Shown: one piece after another, positions 1-8,238 of the stretch
How the letters are laid out: each line of letters begins with the position of its first letter
Numbering within the stretch: position 1 is the stretch's first letter
Assembly: GCA_018823415.1 (NCBI GenBank)
Contig: JAHJIN010000122.1
Coordinates: 1-40,720 of the forward strand
Direction of reading: 5' to 3'
DNA: 40,720 nucleotides
DNA from: Chloroflexota bacterium
GTDB lineage: Bacteria > Chloroflexota > JAHJIN01
Notes under the pieces: model-generated
Database searches by the model: none
What the model saw: the letters and a program-made list of their open reading frames with translations, nothing else
Told to the model about the DNA's origin: nothing
Translations under genes and position numbers: made by a program

Positions 1-176
1 AACCGACTATCAGCCGCAATCGTGCGTAAACTGAATCCCATGAGTGACTCCTGGCAGCAAGGATCATGAACTCCCTGATCATGCCGCATCTGCCGCCAGA
101 AGTCAACCCCATGATGTGGCCTTAACTGAACCGTCTTGGGATTAGCCCACATCACCAACGTTGGAGATTATCATTC

Positions 177-1451
177 ATGCGTGTTGCGATTGTAGCACCG
201 GGAAGTCGGGGCGATGTTGAACCCTACATCGCTCTGGGAACGGGTTTGAAAAACGCCGGTCACATAGTGCGACTGGTGACCCATCAAGACTTTGAGGGGT
301 TGGTTGCTTTGCATGGGGTCGAGTTCTGGCCTTTGGAAGGCAAGGTGCAGGATATCGTCCAAAGCCAGGACATGCGGGCGCTTTTGGAGGGCGGGAATTT
401 TGTCGCCGTCCTGTCGCAGATGTCGAAAGAGGCCCAACGCGGCGCATTGATTCTGGCCCGGGGCGGTCTGGCGGCCTGCCAGGGGATGGATCTGGTGATC
501 GCGGGCATCGGCGGAGTGTTTATCGGGATTGCCCTGGCGGAAAAGCTGGGACTGCCGCTGCTGCAAGCCTACTATATTCCCTTTACGCCCACGCGCGCCG
601 CTCCCAGTTTCCTGGTTCCCAGGCTCCCGCAGGGGTTCGGTGGTGCGCTGAATCGCCTGTCTTATCACGTGGCCCGGCAGATGATGTGGCAGGGGTTTCG
701 GTCTGCCGACAGGCTGGCGCGACGAGACGTGCTTGATCTGCCGGCTGCCCCGTTCTGGGGACCATTCAACGCCGACTGTCTTCAGCACACCCCTGTCATC
801 TATGGCTACAGCCCGGCCGTGATCCCCAGGCCACCGGATTGGGGCGAGCACATTCACGTCACCGGTTATTGGTTCCTGGACCCGGCCGACGATTGGACCC
901 CGCCCCCGGCCCTGCTGGAATTTCTCCAGGCCGGTCCCCCGCCCGTCTATGTTGGATTTGGGAGCATGAGCAGCCGCAAGCCAGAAGAAACCGCCAACCT
1001 CATCGTGCAGGCGCTGGCGCGCGCCGAACAACGGGCCATCATGCTCTCTGGGTGGGGCGGTTTGCAGATGGTGGATGTGCCGGAGACGATTTTCACGGTG
1101 GACTCGGTTCCCTTTTCCTGGCTGTTCCCGCGCGTCGCGGCCGTCGTGCATCATGGCGGGGCCGGCACCACGTCTGCCGGGCTCCGGGCCGGCGTGCCTT
1201 CCATCGTGGTCCCGTTCTTTGGCGATCAGCCATTCTGGGGACGGTGTGTCGCGGAATTGGGCGTGGGGCCGGCACCGATCCCGCGCAAGAAACTGACGGC
1301 TGAACGACTGGCCCAAGCGATTCAACAGGCAGTCACAGACCAGGCGATGCGGCAGCGCGCAGCCAGTCTGGGGGCGACAATCCAGGCCGAAGATGGGGTC
1401 GCGCGTGCGGTTGCCATCATAGAACAGTTCCAAGAAAGTGGAGTGGTCTAA
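177..1451 (+). CDS. GT1-family glycosyltransferase (UGT/MGT, sterol-glucosyltransferase-like)
   Basis: Predicted cytosolic or membrane-associated enzyme of 424 aa that moves a sugar from a nucleotide donor to a lipophilic or small-molecule acceptor. The N-terminus has the GT1 acceptor-domain signature GSRGDVEPYIALG (residues 9-21). The C-terminal donor domain carries HHGGAGTT (about 325-332) followed by GVPSIVVPFFGDQPFWG, the classic nucleotide-sugar-binding stretch of this family. Length is normal for a two-domain GT-B enzyme. The ATG at 177 is preceded by TTGGAG, a modest ribosome-binding site. No biosynthetic partner lies next to it, so the acceptor (sterol, hopanoid, macrolide or other) cannot be inferred. 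Family assignment is firm and substrate is unknown. Confidence 0.9.
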   Translation: MRVAIVAPGSRGDVEPYIALGTGLKNAGHIVRLVTHQDFEGLVALHGVEFWPLEGKVQDIVQSQDMRALLEGGNFVAVLSQMSKEAQRGALILARGGLAACQGMDLVIAGIGGVFIGIALAEKLGLPLLQAYYIPFTPTRAAPSFLVPRLPQGFGGALNRLSYHVARQMMWQGFRSADRLARRDVLDLPAAPFWGPFNADCLQHTPVIYGYSPAVIPRPPDWGEHIHVTGYWFLDPADDWTPPPALLEFLQAGPPPVYVGFGSMSSRKPEETANLIVQALARAEQRAIMLSGWGGLQMVDVPETIFTVDSVPFSWLFPRVAAVVHHGGAGTTSAGLRAGVPSIVVPFFGDQPFWGRCVAELGVGPAPIPRKKLTAERLAQAIQQAVTDQAMRQRAASLGATIQAEDGVARAVAIIEQFQESGVV

Positions 1452-1610
1452 CCGGCGTATACGGCGATGTGCTAGTCGAGTGTCTTTTTGTTGCGTTGAC
1501 ATGACCAGGGTTGGCAGTGGGCAAACAGATGAACCGGATAATTGTCCTGGGGTCAAGTGGTTCCGGCAATTCAACCCTGGCACGGAGCTAGGGAAATTCT
1601 TGGATATCGA

Positions 1611-1618
1611 AAGGAGAG
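1611..1618 (+). promoter_or_regulatory. Ribosome-binding site of the DegV gene
   Basis: AAGGAGAG lies 6 nt upstream of the ATG at 1625 and fixes that start. Confidence 0.7.
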
Positions 1619-1624
1619 AAAGCA

Positions 1625-2494
1625 ATGCAAATCGTGACTGATAGCGGAACGGACGTATGCTTGTCCCCAGAACAGATGGCCGCGTTGGGTGTCCACATCG
1701 TGCCTCTCGTGGTGACGCTTGAAGGTAAATCTTACCGTGAGGGTGTGGATATCGAACCGGGCGAATTCTATCGTTTGCTGGCCGAGAGCGATAGCCTGCC
1801 GGTCACGTCACAGCCCTCGGCGGGAGACTTTGCCGAGACATACCGGCGTTTGGCGGCCACCGATCCCGACATCCTGTCCATTCACATGACCTCGGGTCTG
1901 AGTGGTACCTTTAATTCCGCTCAAGCCGGGGCACAACTGGTGCCGGAAGCAAACGTCACCCACGTCGACACCAAGACCCTGTCTGCCGCAGCGGGATGGC
2001 AAGTTGAGGCGGCGGCGAGAGCCCTGAACGCCGGTTGGTCTCTGGAGGAGGTTCTGGCATTACTGGATCGTATTGGCGCTGCCAGCGAAAGCATGTACAC
2101 TCTCAAAGAACTCAAGTACCTGATACACGGCGGACGCATCAGCCATATGAAAGGGTTGATCGCCTCGGTGCTGAATCTCAAACCGCTGATCGGGGTGGAA
2201 AAAGAGAACGGGACATATGTGCAACAGGGCCAGGTCCGAACGTTCCAGGGAGCAGTCAAGGGCTTGGTGGATGTGATGGCTCGCCAGCACGCGCCCGGCA
2301 GCGCGTTGCGAGTGCAGGTGCTCCATGCCTACAACCCCGAAGGGGCGTCCATGCTGCGCGAGCAAATAGATCAACGGTTTGATTGTACCTGGTTGCCAGT
2401 GGGGCCTATGTCACTGGTGCTGGGTGCACATACTGGTCCCAGCATGGTGGGCGTTGCTTATGCTCCTCTGACGGCGTTTGCCGATGTGCCGTAG
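1625..2494 (+). CDS. DegV family fatty-acid-binding protein
   Basis: A 289-aa protein of the DegV/FakB family. These proteins hold a fatty acid and, in organisms with the kinase FakA, present it for phosphorylation. Visible family features are the N-terminal IVTDSGTD (residues 3-10), VTSQPSAGDF near 60 and TSGLSGTFNSA near 90, which form the carboxylate-binding site, and the conserved LKYLIHGGRIS segment near 165. Length matches the family (about 280 aa). No FakA (DAK2-type kinase) gene is in the window, so phosphotransfer is not shown here. It is transcribed in the same direction as its neighbours but with gaps of 173 and 84 nt, so co-transcription is uncertain. Confidence 0.93.
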   Translation: MQIVTDSGTDVCLSPEQMAALGVHIVPLVVTLEGKSYREGVDIEPGEFYRLLAESDSLPVTSQPSAGDFAETYRRLAATDPDILSIHMTSGLSGTFNSAQAGAQLVPEANVTHVDTKTLSAAAGWQVEAAARALNAGWSLEEVLALLDRIGAASESMYTLKELKYLIHGGRISHMKGLIASVLNLKPLIGVEKENGTYVQQGQVRTFQGAVKGLVDVMARQHAPGSALRVQVLHAYNPEGASMLREQIDQRFDCTWLPVGPMSLVLGAHTGPSMVGVAYAPLTAFADVP

Positions 2495-2578
2495 CACGGT
2501 GCATGCGGGCGACCGGTCCGTCTAGCCAGCGTCTGATGCCGAACACGCCATCGAGTCGTCAGTCGAGGCCGGTGTTTC

Positions 2579-3319
2579 ATGGTCATCCATTTTCTCAACT
2601 GCTTTACGTGTAGCACCCACCGGCCTTTGCGTTGGCATACTGGGACCCTTGGGCTGTTAATCGAAACCAACCAGGGTCTCGTACTCGTGGATACCGGGCC
2701 GGGGCAGGATGATTACGTCCACCGGCCGGGCATCATTCGCCTGTTTCAGGCTGTGGTGGTGGTACCCCTGGACCCGGAAGAGTCTGCCGTGCGCCAGGTT
2801 GTGCGACTTGGTTACGATCATAGAGATGTGCGCCACATCGTGCTAACTCGTATGCACTTTGATCACTGTGGCGGTTTGCCGGACTTGCCACACGCCAGTG
2901 TCCACGTTCACCGTCGCGAGTATGAGGCCTTTGCGGGACTCCCGCGCCGTTGGACTGATTTGGCCTATGTTCGTCGCCACATTGCCCATCGGCCCGAGTT
3001 TGTGCTTTATGAGGATACTGGCGCAAGCTGGCTAGACCTGGCGGCGATTCGCTTGCCATTTGAGCCAGAGATGTGGCTGGTGCCGCTGTTCGGGCACACG
3101 CGGGGTCACTGTGGCGTTGCCATCCAGACCGAATCCGGGTGGCTGTTTCACGTTGGGGATGCAGCAGCGATAGACCTGGGCGAGTATGCGCCAGAGTGGG
3201 TGGTTAGCTTGGTGCTGGGACCGCACACACCGCGTCTGCGTGAATTCAGAGCGGCGCATCCCACAGTCCGCATGACGACCGGTCATATGTGGCTGGATTT
3301 CTTTGACGGTGCTGAATAG
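2579..3319 (+). CDS. Metallo-beta-lactamase-fold hydrolase with an altered metal motif
   Basis: A 246-aa MBL-fold protein resembling N-acyl-homoserine-lactonase-type hydrolases. VDTGPG (38-42) is the N-terminal strand-turn. The metal motif reads RMHFDH (91-96), so the first histidine of HxHxDH is replaced by arginine while the second His and the Asp-His pair remain. The later ligands appear present: GHTRGHCG near 178 and HVGDAA near 198. Loss of one ligand of metal site 1 could lower activity or alter metal use. The fold is confident and the substrate is unknown. The ribosome-binding site before the ATG is weak. The gene ends 22 nt before a strong hairpin that separates it from the convergent ricT gene. 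Confidence 0.85.
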   Translation: MVIHFLNCFTCSTHRPLRWHTGTLGLLIETNQGLVLVDTGPGQDDYVHRPGIIRLFQAVVVVPLDPEESAVRQVVRLGYDHRDVRHIVLTRMHFDHCGGLPDLPHASVHVHRREYEAFAGLPRRWTDLAYVRRHIAHRPEFVLYEDTGASWLDLAAIRLPFEPEMWLVPLFGHTRGHCGVAIQTESGWLFHVGDAAAIDLGEYAPEWVVSLVLGPHTPRLREFRAAHPTVRMTTGHMWLDFFDGAE

Positions 3320-3341
3320 CGGGCTGGCAGTTGATCACAAC

Positions 3342-3372
3342 AAGCGGGCATCCTGTTTCAGGATGCCCGCTT
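3342..3372. terminator. Hairpin between convergent genes, probable terminator
   Basis: A perfect 14-bp inverted repeat (arms 3342-3355 and 3359-3372, loop TTT) sits between the plus-strand MBL gene and the minus-strand ricT gene. There is no T-tract on the plus side (GGCC follows). On the minus strand the stem is followed by TTGTTGT, so it fits best as the ricT-holB terminator. Confidence 0.7.
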
Positions 3373-3391
3373 GGCCTGATCTGGACGAGGT

Positions 3392-4450
3392 TCAAGAATC
3401 CTGTTTCTCCGGACGCCGCCGTGGCCGGCGTCGCCGGCGTGTGGGGCGGGGTTTGTCCTCGGCACTGGTGGGCTGTTGCCTCTCGGGCTTGGGCGCGGTA
3501 TCGTTTTGTTGAGGCGTCGCGGCGCCCGCGGGCGCCGACTCTGTCGGGCGGGGCTTGCGGCGCTTTCTTCTGCGCCTCTTCCGGGCGGGTTCTGCTGTAG
3601 CTGGCTCGGATTGGGATTGGGATGGAGCCGGGGAGGCAGTCGGCGGGGCTTGTGTCGGCGGTCCCAGCTCTTCCAGCGTGATCTCGGTGCGCTTGCCCGG
3701 CTCGTATTCGACAGTCAGACGTTCCGTCAGCACATTCACGTCGATTAGCCGGCCCATGCCGTGGATGGTTTCTACCTGGGTGCCGGGCTTGGGCAGGCGC
3801 GCTTTGGCCTCGCAGTAAAAGTCATACTCGTAGCTCAGGCAGCACAGCAGCCGGCCGCACTGGCCCGAGATCTTGGTGGGGTTGAGGGGCAGGCCCTGGG
3901 CCTTGGCCATGCGAATGGATACGGCGTCAAACGAGTCTAGAAACGACGCGCAGCAGAATTGCCGCCCGCAGATGCCAATGCCGTCGAGCAGCCGGGTCTC
4001 GTCGCGCACCCCGGCCTGCCGCATGTCGATACGGGCCTTGAGAGTGCGCGCCAGGTCGCGCACCAGGTTGCGAAAGTCAACCCGGCCCTCGGAGGTAAAG
4101 TAAAAGGTCAGTCGGCTGCCGTCAAAGCTGTATTCGGCGCCAATGATCTTGATGGGCAGGTGATGGCGCTCGGCCTCCTCGCGGGCCAGGGGCAGGGCGT
4201 CGCTCTCCTGGAGTCGATAGGCCTGCATCGCGCGCAGGTCGGTACAGGTGGCTGGCCGTACCACGGGCTTGAGCGTGTCTTTGACTTCGCTTTCGGCCAC
4301 CTGGCGCGGCGCAATGACTACCTGGCCCATTTCCTGGCCGTATGACGTTTCTACGATGGCCCAGTCGTTGAGGTGCAGGTCGTGGTCGGCCGGGTCGAAA
4401 TAGTAGACCTTGCCGGTTCGACGGAAACGAATTCCTACAATCGTTGGCAT
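3392..4450 (-). CDS. ricT: PSP1-domain protein, RicT/YaaT-like
   Basis: A 352-aa protein with the PSP1 domain. In Bacillus the homologue is part of the RicA-RicF-RicT complex, which binds Fe-S clusters and aids RNase Y-dependent mRNA processing and phosphorelay control. The defining cysteines are present in two blocks, CGRQFCC (161-167) and CGRLLCC (198-204). The last ~90 residues form a low-complexity tail rich in Arg, Lys, Pro and Ala (several RRRRR runs), not typical of the short Firmicutes proteins and possibly nucleic-acid binding. It begins 2 nt after holB ends, the same holB-ricT order seen in Firmicutes, so the two are almost certainly one transcript. RicA and RicF partners are not visible in the window. 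Confidence 0.92.
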   Translation of the reverse strand: MPTIVGIRFRRTGKVYYFDPADHDLHLNDWAIVETSYGQEMGQVVIAPRQVAESEVKDTLKPVVRPATCTDLRAMQAYRLQESDALPLAREEAERHHLPIKIIGAEYSFDGSRLTFYFTSEGRVDFRNLVRDLARTLKARIDMRQAGVRDETRLLDGIGICGRQFCCASFLDSFDAVSIRMAKAQGLPLNPTKISGQCGRLLCCLSYEYDFYCEAKARLPKPGTQVETIHGMGRLIDVNVLTERLTVEYEPGKRTEITLEELGPPTQAPPTASPAPSQSQSEPATAEPARKRRRRKRRKPRPTESAPAGAATPQQNDTAPKPERQQPTSAEDKPRPTRRRRRPRRRPEKQDS

Positions 4451-4452
4451 GT

Positions 4453-5505
4453 TTACTCCATCACTGGTTGCTGTGGCAGGCTCAGCAACAAGACTTCAAA
4501 GGCCAGGCGCGGGTTGACGTTTTGATCCAGTTGCCGCAGCGTGTCCTGAAGCGCCAGGATCAGGTCTTGGCCGGCTGGCGCACCCACGCGCTGGGCCACG
4601 GTTTGCAGGGCCGGTGCGTGGTCAATGTTGACAATGCGGTCTGGGCAGCCCAGCGCGATGAGCCACATATCGCGAGCCCAGGCCAACCACGTGTGCAGCA
4701 TGGTGATGGCCTGATCGCGCTGCTGGCCCAGGTCTTTGGCCAGGTCGAGGCGCTCGGCCGGGCCGGCCTCCAGGGCGCGCGTCAAAAGTTGAACGTGGTC
4801 GGCTCGTTCGGTCAGGATGGCCTCGTCTTGCAAGGCGGTGATGGCCCAGCCCAGCCGGCCGCCAGACAGCGCAGCCAGCAGGTGCGCCTGCGCCGGCTCG
4901 GCACCCCAACGTTCTTGCAGCACCGCTTCTACCTGCTGACGCGAGAGCCGGGCCAGCGGCACCACCTGGCAGCGCGACACGATGGTAGGCAGCAACAGCC
5001 CCGCATCGGCGGTGGTGAGCGCCAGCACCACGCGGTCGGGCGGCTCTTCCAGTGTCTTGAGCAGGGCGTTGGCTGCTTCGATGGTCATGCGCTCGGCCCC
5101 GGCGATCACGACCACCTTGCAGCGGCCCTCCAGCGGGGCCAGGGCCACGCTGCGTTGCATGTCGCGGATGTCGTCGATGGCGATGAGGTCCTGGCGTATG
5201 CGTTTGCGCCGGCCCACCGGCTCGGCGGCTTCGGCCCGGCCGGGCGCATGCTGGAGCCGGTCCTGGAGCGGGGCGATGAACTGGACATCGGGATGGGTGC
5301 CGCGCTGGATTTTACGGCACGACGCGCACGTGCCGCAGGGCGGCTCGGCGGCGGCGCAGTTGAGCGCCTGGGCCAGCGTCAGGGTCACGGTGGTTTTGCC
5401 AATGTGCGGCGCCCCGGCGAACAGGTAGGCATGCGCCACGTGACCGGTGTTGATGCTGTGCTGGAGCGCCTGCACGGCGCGCTCGTGCCCTATGATGTCC
5501 CACAT
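4453..5505 (-). CDS. holB: DNA polymerase III subunit delta' (clamp-loader)
   Basis: Clamp-loader subunit of the replicative polymerase. From the ATG at 5505 the protein is 350 aa and begins MWDIIGHERA, the usual N-terminus of DnaX/HolB proteins. An in-frame GTG at 5538 would add 11 residues that do not look conserved. Walker A is GAPHIGKTT (31-39). A zinc module uses Cys 50, 57, 60 and 63. ANALLKTLEEPP and the SRC motif (sensor region IVSRCQ) are present. It lies directly upstream of ricT. No clear Shine-Dalgarno precedes either start. Confidence 0.92.
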   Translation of the reverse strand: MWDIIGHERAVQALQHSINTGHVAHAYLFAGAPHIGKTTVTLTLAQALNCAAAEPPCGTCASCRKIQRGTHPDVQFIAPLQDRLQHAPGRAEAAEPVGRRKRIRQDLIAIDDIRDMQRSVALAPLEGRCKVVVIAGAERMTIEAANALLKTLEEPPDRVVLALTTADAGLLLPTIVSRCQVVPLARLSRQQVEAVLQERWGAEPAQAHLLAALSGGRLGWAITALQDEAILTERADHVQLLTRALEAGPAERLDLAKDLGQQRDQAITMLHTWLAWARDMWLIALGCPDRIVNIDHAPALQTVAQRVGAPAGQDLILALQDTLRQLDQNVNPRLAFEVLLLSLPQQPVME

Positions 5506-5641
5506 ATCGTTGCTCGCTGCGGTCCTATGGTTAGGCACTAGAAGTCTAGCCGCCGAGATTGCCGAGCACGCTGAGCATATTAAAAGCCTCTGCGCCCTCG
5601 GCGTGCTCTGGTGAAATCACCGGCCTGTGTCCCACGCGGGT

Positions 5642-7015
5642 TCAATGGGCGTCGTCTGTGTCCTCGGTGCCCAATTCCTCCACATAGGCTGCCACGTTGG
5701 GCATGGCCATGAGTCGGATCTCGAAATATTCGTTGACCAGGTCGCCCGCGTCGCCCTTGGAGGCCATCAGCAGTCCGGACCGCGCGTCGCCCAGGTCTTC
5801 CCAGCCGGTGACGCTGTCGCGCAGGCGCAGCAGGGCCGTGACGATGCGTTCTTCCAGCGGGCCATCGGTGATGCGGATCACGGTACGGATCAGGTCGTCT
5901 ATCTGGCGTGCCAGGAGATGGGTATCCAGGTCGGCTTTTAGCGTGAGGGCCTCGTCCAGCGTGTCCAATAGGGCGCACACCTGGTACAGGTGCGCGGCCG
6001 GCTCGTCGAACAGTTCGCGGATAAAGGCGGCTTCTTCCCAGCGGCCGGTGAGCCGAAAGATGTTGTACAGGCGCTTGGCAACCTTGCCATAATTCGGCGG
6101 CGCGTGGTGGGCGTATTTGCGGACCTCGCCCTCTAGTTGGCCCACGTAATCTTGGAGGCACACCGGCGAAAGCTGGTCGATGAGCTTGTTGAACAAGGGA
6201 ATCGACTCGGCGTCCAGGTAGACCTCCTGGTAATACGGGTCGATGAACCCGTCCAGGGGCACAATGCGCCCGTCGGGGGCTTCCCAGGTCACGTCCAGCA
6301 TGTTGCTGACGGATACCACCCGGTTGTATTCGGGCTCCGAGATGATCCAGTCTATTTTGCACCAGCCGGGGTCATACTCGCCATAAGCCCAATCGATGGT
6401 GAGGGGCTGGCCGTCGGCGGTGAGCACCTGGAACTCGCCGGCCACCACGGCGGCCGCCGGCCAGTCGATGGATGCACCGATCTGTTGGCGCTTGCCGTCG
6501 TGCAACACCTCGGACAGATACGACCCCCAGCGCACGTCGACCAACTCATAGTTGGGTCCCTTGAGAAAGGCCAGGGCTTTTTCGCGCATGGCCTGGCCCA
6601 GGAGTCGACATGCCTCCTGGCGCGTGGGGGCCTGGATGTGGACGCGCTCGAAAAAGTCGGCGTCGCCGGGATAGCGCTGCACCCGGCACTGCGCCGCGCT
6701 GCCGCTGAGTGCGATGGCAGTTTGCAGGCCGGGTCGGTCGGGCAGCTCGACGATGGCGGCCAGCCGCCGGTAGCGGGTCAACTCGGCCTGGTCAAAGTCC
6801 AGCAGCGTAACGCGGTGTCCATAGATGCCAGCATCCTTGTCTACGCGAAACGCCCCGGTCTCGGAAGACTTCATGGCCGTGATCCACTGAGTGGCTTCGG
6901 CCTCGTCCACCTCTACGCCCAGCTTGTCGGCTGCCTCGACGATGCGCTGGACCTCGGTGTCGGCCTCAGCCGGCGTATCGGCTCGTTCGTCCAATGGTTT
7001 CTGCTCTGGTGGCAC
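5642..7015 (-). CDS. Unrecognised protein with a possible nucleotidyltransferase-fold core
   Basis: 457 aa, no family recognised with confidence. The start is a GTG at 7015 with AGGAGGG 7 nt upstream. Residues 101-121 contain a pattern of the polymerase-beta-type nucleotidyltransferase core: G105-S106, eleven residues, then D118-A-D120. A third acidic residue, D222 in KIDWII, is placed as the third metal ligand would be. The C-terminal half (about 260-450) looks alpha-helical and may be a helical substrate-binding domain. The protein ends in an acidic tail. It lies 36 nt downstream of the Ldh-family dehydrogenase and probably shares its promoter. The fold is inferred from the spacing of acidic residues only. 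Confidence 0.6.
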   Translation of the reverse strand: MPPEQKPLDERADTPAEADTEVQRIVEAADKLGVEVDEAEATQWITAMKSSETGAFRVDKDAGIYGHRVTLLDFDQAELTRYRRLAAIVELPDRPGLQTAIALSGSAAQCRVQRYPGDADFFERVHIQAPTRQEACRLLGQAMREKALAFLKGPNYELVDVRWGSYLSEVLHDGKRQQIGASIDWPAAAVVAGEFQVLTADGQPLTIDWAYGEYDPGWCKIDWIISEPEYNRVVSVSNMLDVTWEAPDGRIVPLDGFIDPYYQEVYLDAESIPLFNKLIDQLSPVCLQDYVGQLEGEVRKYAHHAPPNYGKVAKRLYNIFRLTGRWEEAAFIRELFDEPAAHLYQVCALLDTLDEALTLKADLDTHLLARQIDDLIRTVIRITDGPLEERIVTALLRLRDSVTGWEDLGDARSGLLMASKGDAGDLVNEYFEIRLMAMPNVAAYVEELGTEDTDDAH

Positions 7016-7051
7016 GAGTGTTCCCTCCTGATATCTACAATCTGCAATCTG

Positions 7052-8131
7052 CTAGGCCAGGTCAAACGGCACGCCCACCTGCTGGCCCACCTGCTGCAAC
7101 ATCTCGACGGTGGTGGGGTGCAGGGGAATGCCGTGTTCCTCGCGATATTCGGCCAGTTCGTATTCCTTTTCGCCGGCCACATAGATGCGGTCCTCGCCGG
7201 TGGCCTTGGGCGATTCTTGCAAGTCGCTGATCATCGCGTCCATGTTGGCGGCAAACTCGTCGGCGTCGCCAAGGGCATCCACGCGGATGGCGGCGAAAAA
7301 GTGGCCGATGTTGGCGGTTTGGCCTTCGTGAGAGCGGCCCACGTGGGGGCCAAAGGCCGCGCCGCTGAGCACGCCGCACAGAATGTCCACCATCACGCCC
7401 AGGCCATAGCCCTTGTAGCCCCGGAACTCGGCGGTGCCGCCCAGTGGTAGCACTGCGCCGCGCCCGCCCACCACCTCGTTGGGGTCGGTGGTGGGCACGC
7501 CGTCGGCATTCACCGCCCAGCCCAGGGGAATGGGCAAGCCTTGCTTCTGGTAGACTGTCACCTTGCCAATGGGCACCACGCTGGTCGCCATGTCCAGCAC
7601 AAAGGGCCGCTTGTGGCGCGTGGGCGCGGCGATGGCAATGGGATTGGTGCCCACCATCGCCCGGCGGCCGTAGGTGGGCACCACCAGCGGCTGCGAGTTG
7701 GTGAGGCTCAGGCCGATCATCCGGTGCGGCAGGGCCATCATGGCATAATAGCCGGCGATGCCAAAGTGGTTCGAGTTGCGCACGGTCACAAAAGCCGCAC
7801 CGACCTCCTGGGCCTTTTCGATGCAGCGGGTCATGGCCCGGTGGGCAATGGGCTGGCCCAGGCCGTTGCCTCCGTCCAGGGCCAGGGTGGCCGGCGTTTC
7901 GTGGAGCACGGTGAGAGGTGCGCGCGGGTTGATGTGACCCTGCTTGAGCCGGGACCCGTAATAGCTGTGCAGCCGGATCACCCCGTGGCTTTCGACGCCG
8001 CGCAGGTCGGCTGCCACCAGCACATCGGCGGCGATGGCGGCGTCTTGCTCGTGCACGTCAAAGCGCCGCATGAACCGCGCTACATAGGCACGCAGGCCAT
8101 CGGCAGAGACAATAACGTGTTCGGTGCTCAT
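7052..8131 (-). CDS. Ldh family (malate/L-lactate dehydrogenase type 2) oxidoreductase
   Basis: An NAD(P)-dependent 2-hydroxyacid dehydrogenase of the Ldh2/MDH2 family, 359 aa from the ATG at 8131. That start is chosen because GGAGG lies about 6 nt upstream. The longer open frame reaching 8179 would begin upstream of the promoter -10 box. Family marks include DLRGVESHG near 40, RNSNHFGIAGYYA near 115, TNSQPLVVPTYG and GTNPIAIA near 165, and the catalytic/cofactor region KGYGLGVMVDILCGVLSG. Possible substrates are malate, L-lactate, sulfolactate or ureidoglycolate, and the sequence does not decide among them. The gene is divergent from the M28 peptidase and is followed on the same strand by the uncharacterised 457-aa gene. 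Confidence 0.93.
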   Translation of the reverse strand: MSTEHVIVSADGLRAYVARFMRRFDVHEQDAAIAADVLVAADLRGVESHGVIRLHSYYGSRLKQGHINPRAPLTVLHETPATLALDGGNGLGQPIAHRAMTRCIEKAQEVGAAFVTVRNSNHFGIAGYYAMMALPHRMIGLSLTNSQPLVVPTYGRRAMVGTNPIAIAAPTRHKRPFVLDMATSVVPIGKVTVYQKQGLPIPLGWAVNADGVPTTDPNEVVGGRGAVLPLGGTAEFRGYKGYGLGVMVDILCGVLSGAAFGPHVGRSHEGQTANIGHFFAAIRVDALGDADEFAANMDAMISDLQESPKATGEDRIYVAGEKEYELAEYREEHGIPLHPTTVEMLQQVGQQVGVPFDLA

Positions 8132-8149
8132 GGTTTTCCTCCGTCTGAC

Positions 8150-8178
8150 ATTATAGCACACCAATGGCGTGATTGCCA
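8150..8178 (-). promoter_or_regulatory. Promoter of the Ldh-family gene (minus strand)
   Basis: On the minus strand a perfect TATAAT -10 (8150-8155) sits 17 nt from a weak -35 TGGCAA (8173-8178). The predicted transcript starts near 8143, leaving a leader of only about 12 nt that contains GGAGG. Confidence 0.65.
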
Positions 8179-8187
8179 CTGCGCCCC

Positions 8188-8216
8188 TTGCACTTTCCGC
8201 CAGACTGGGGTAATAT
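8188..8216 (+). promoter_or_regulatory. Promoter of the M28 peptidase gene
   Basis: TTGCAC (8188-8193), 17-nt spacer, TAATAT (8211-8216). It faces away from the Ldh promoter, and the -35 regions lie only about 10 nt apart. The predicted start near 8223 is just before AGGAGG (8224-8229), so the leader is very short. Confidence 0.75.
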
Positions 8217-8238
8217 AAAGATGAGGAGGCGTGGCGAC

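Noticed and set aside
1-176. Repeated GATCATG motifs near 61-87
   Set aside because: The repeat is short and palindromic by itself, with no arm length or spacing that suggests an operator, attachment site or mobile-element end.
1491-1545. Possible promoter before degV (TTGACA near 1496)
   Set aside because: No acceptable -10 box was found 16-18 nt downstream. The AT-rich GATAAT near 1537 is too far away.
171-1625. Long minus-strand open frame (484 codons) opposite the glycosyltransferase
   Set aside because: It lies antisense to a clear GT1 gene, has low-complexity Arg/His/Gln-rich sequence and no family motif. It is a shadow caused by high GC.
6137-7450. 437-codon plus-strand open frame spanning two minus-strand genes
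   Set aside because: It crosses the boundary between the Ldh-family gene and the 457-aa gene, which have good starts and ribosome-binding sites on the other strand.
8140-8178. Longer N-terminus of the Ldh-family protein (start at 8179)
   Set aside because: It would place the start codon upstream of the -10 promoter box. ATG 8131 has GGAGG at the right spacing and begins the conserved sequence.
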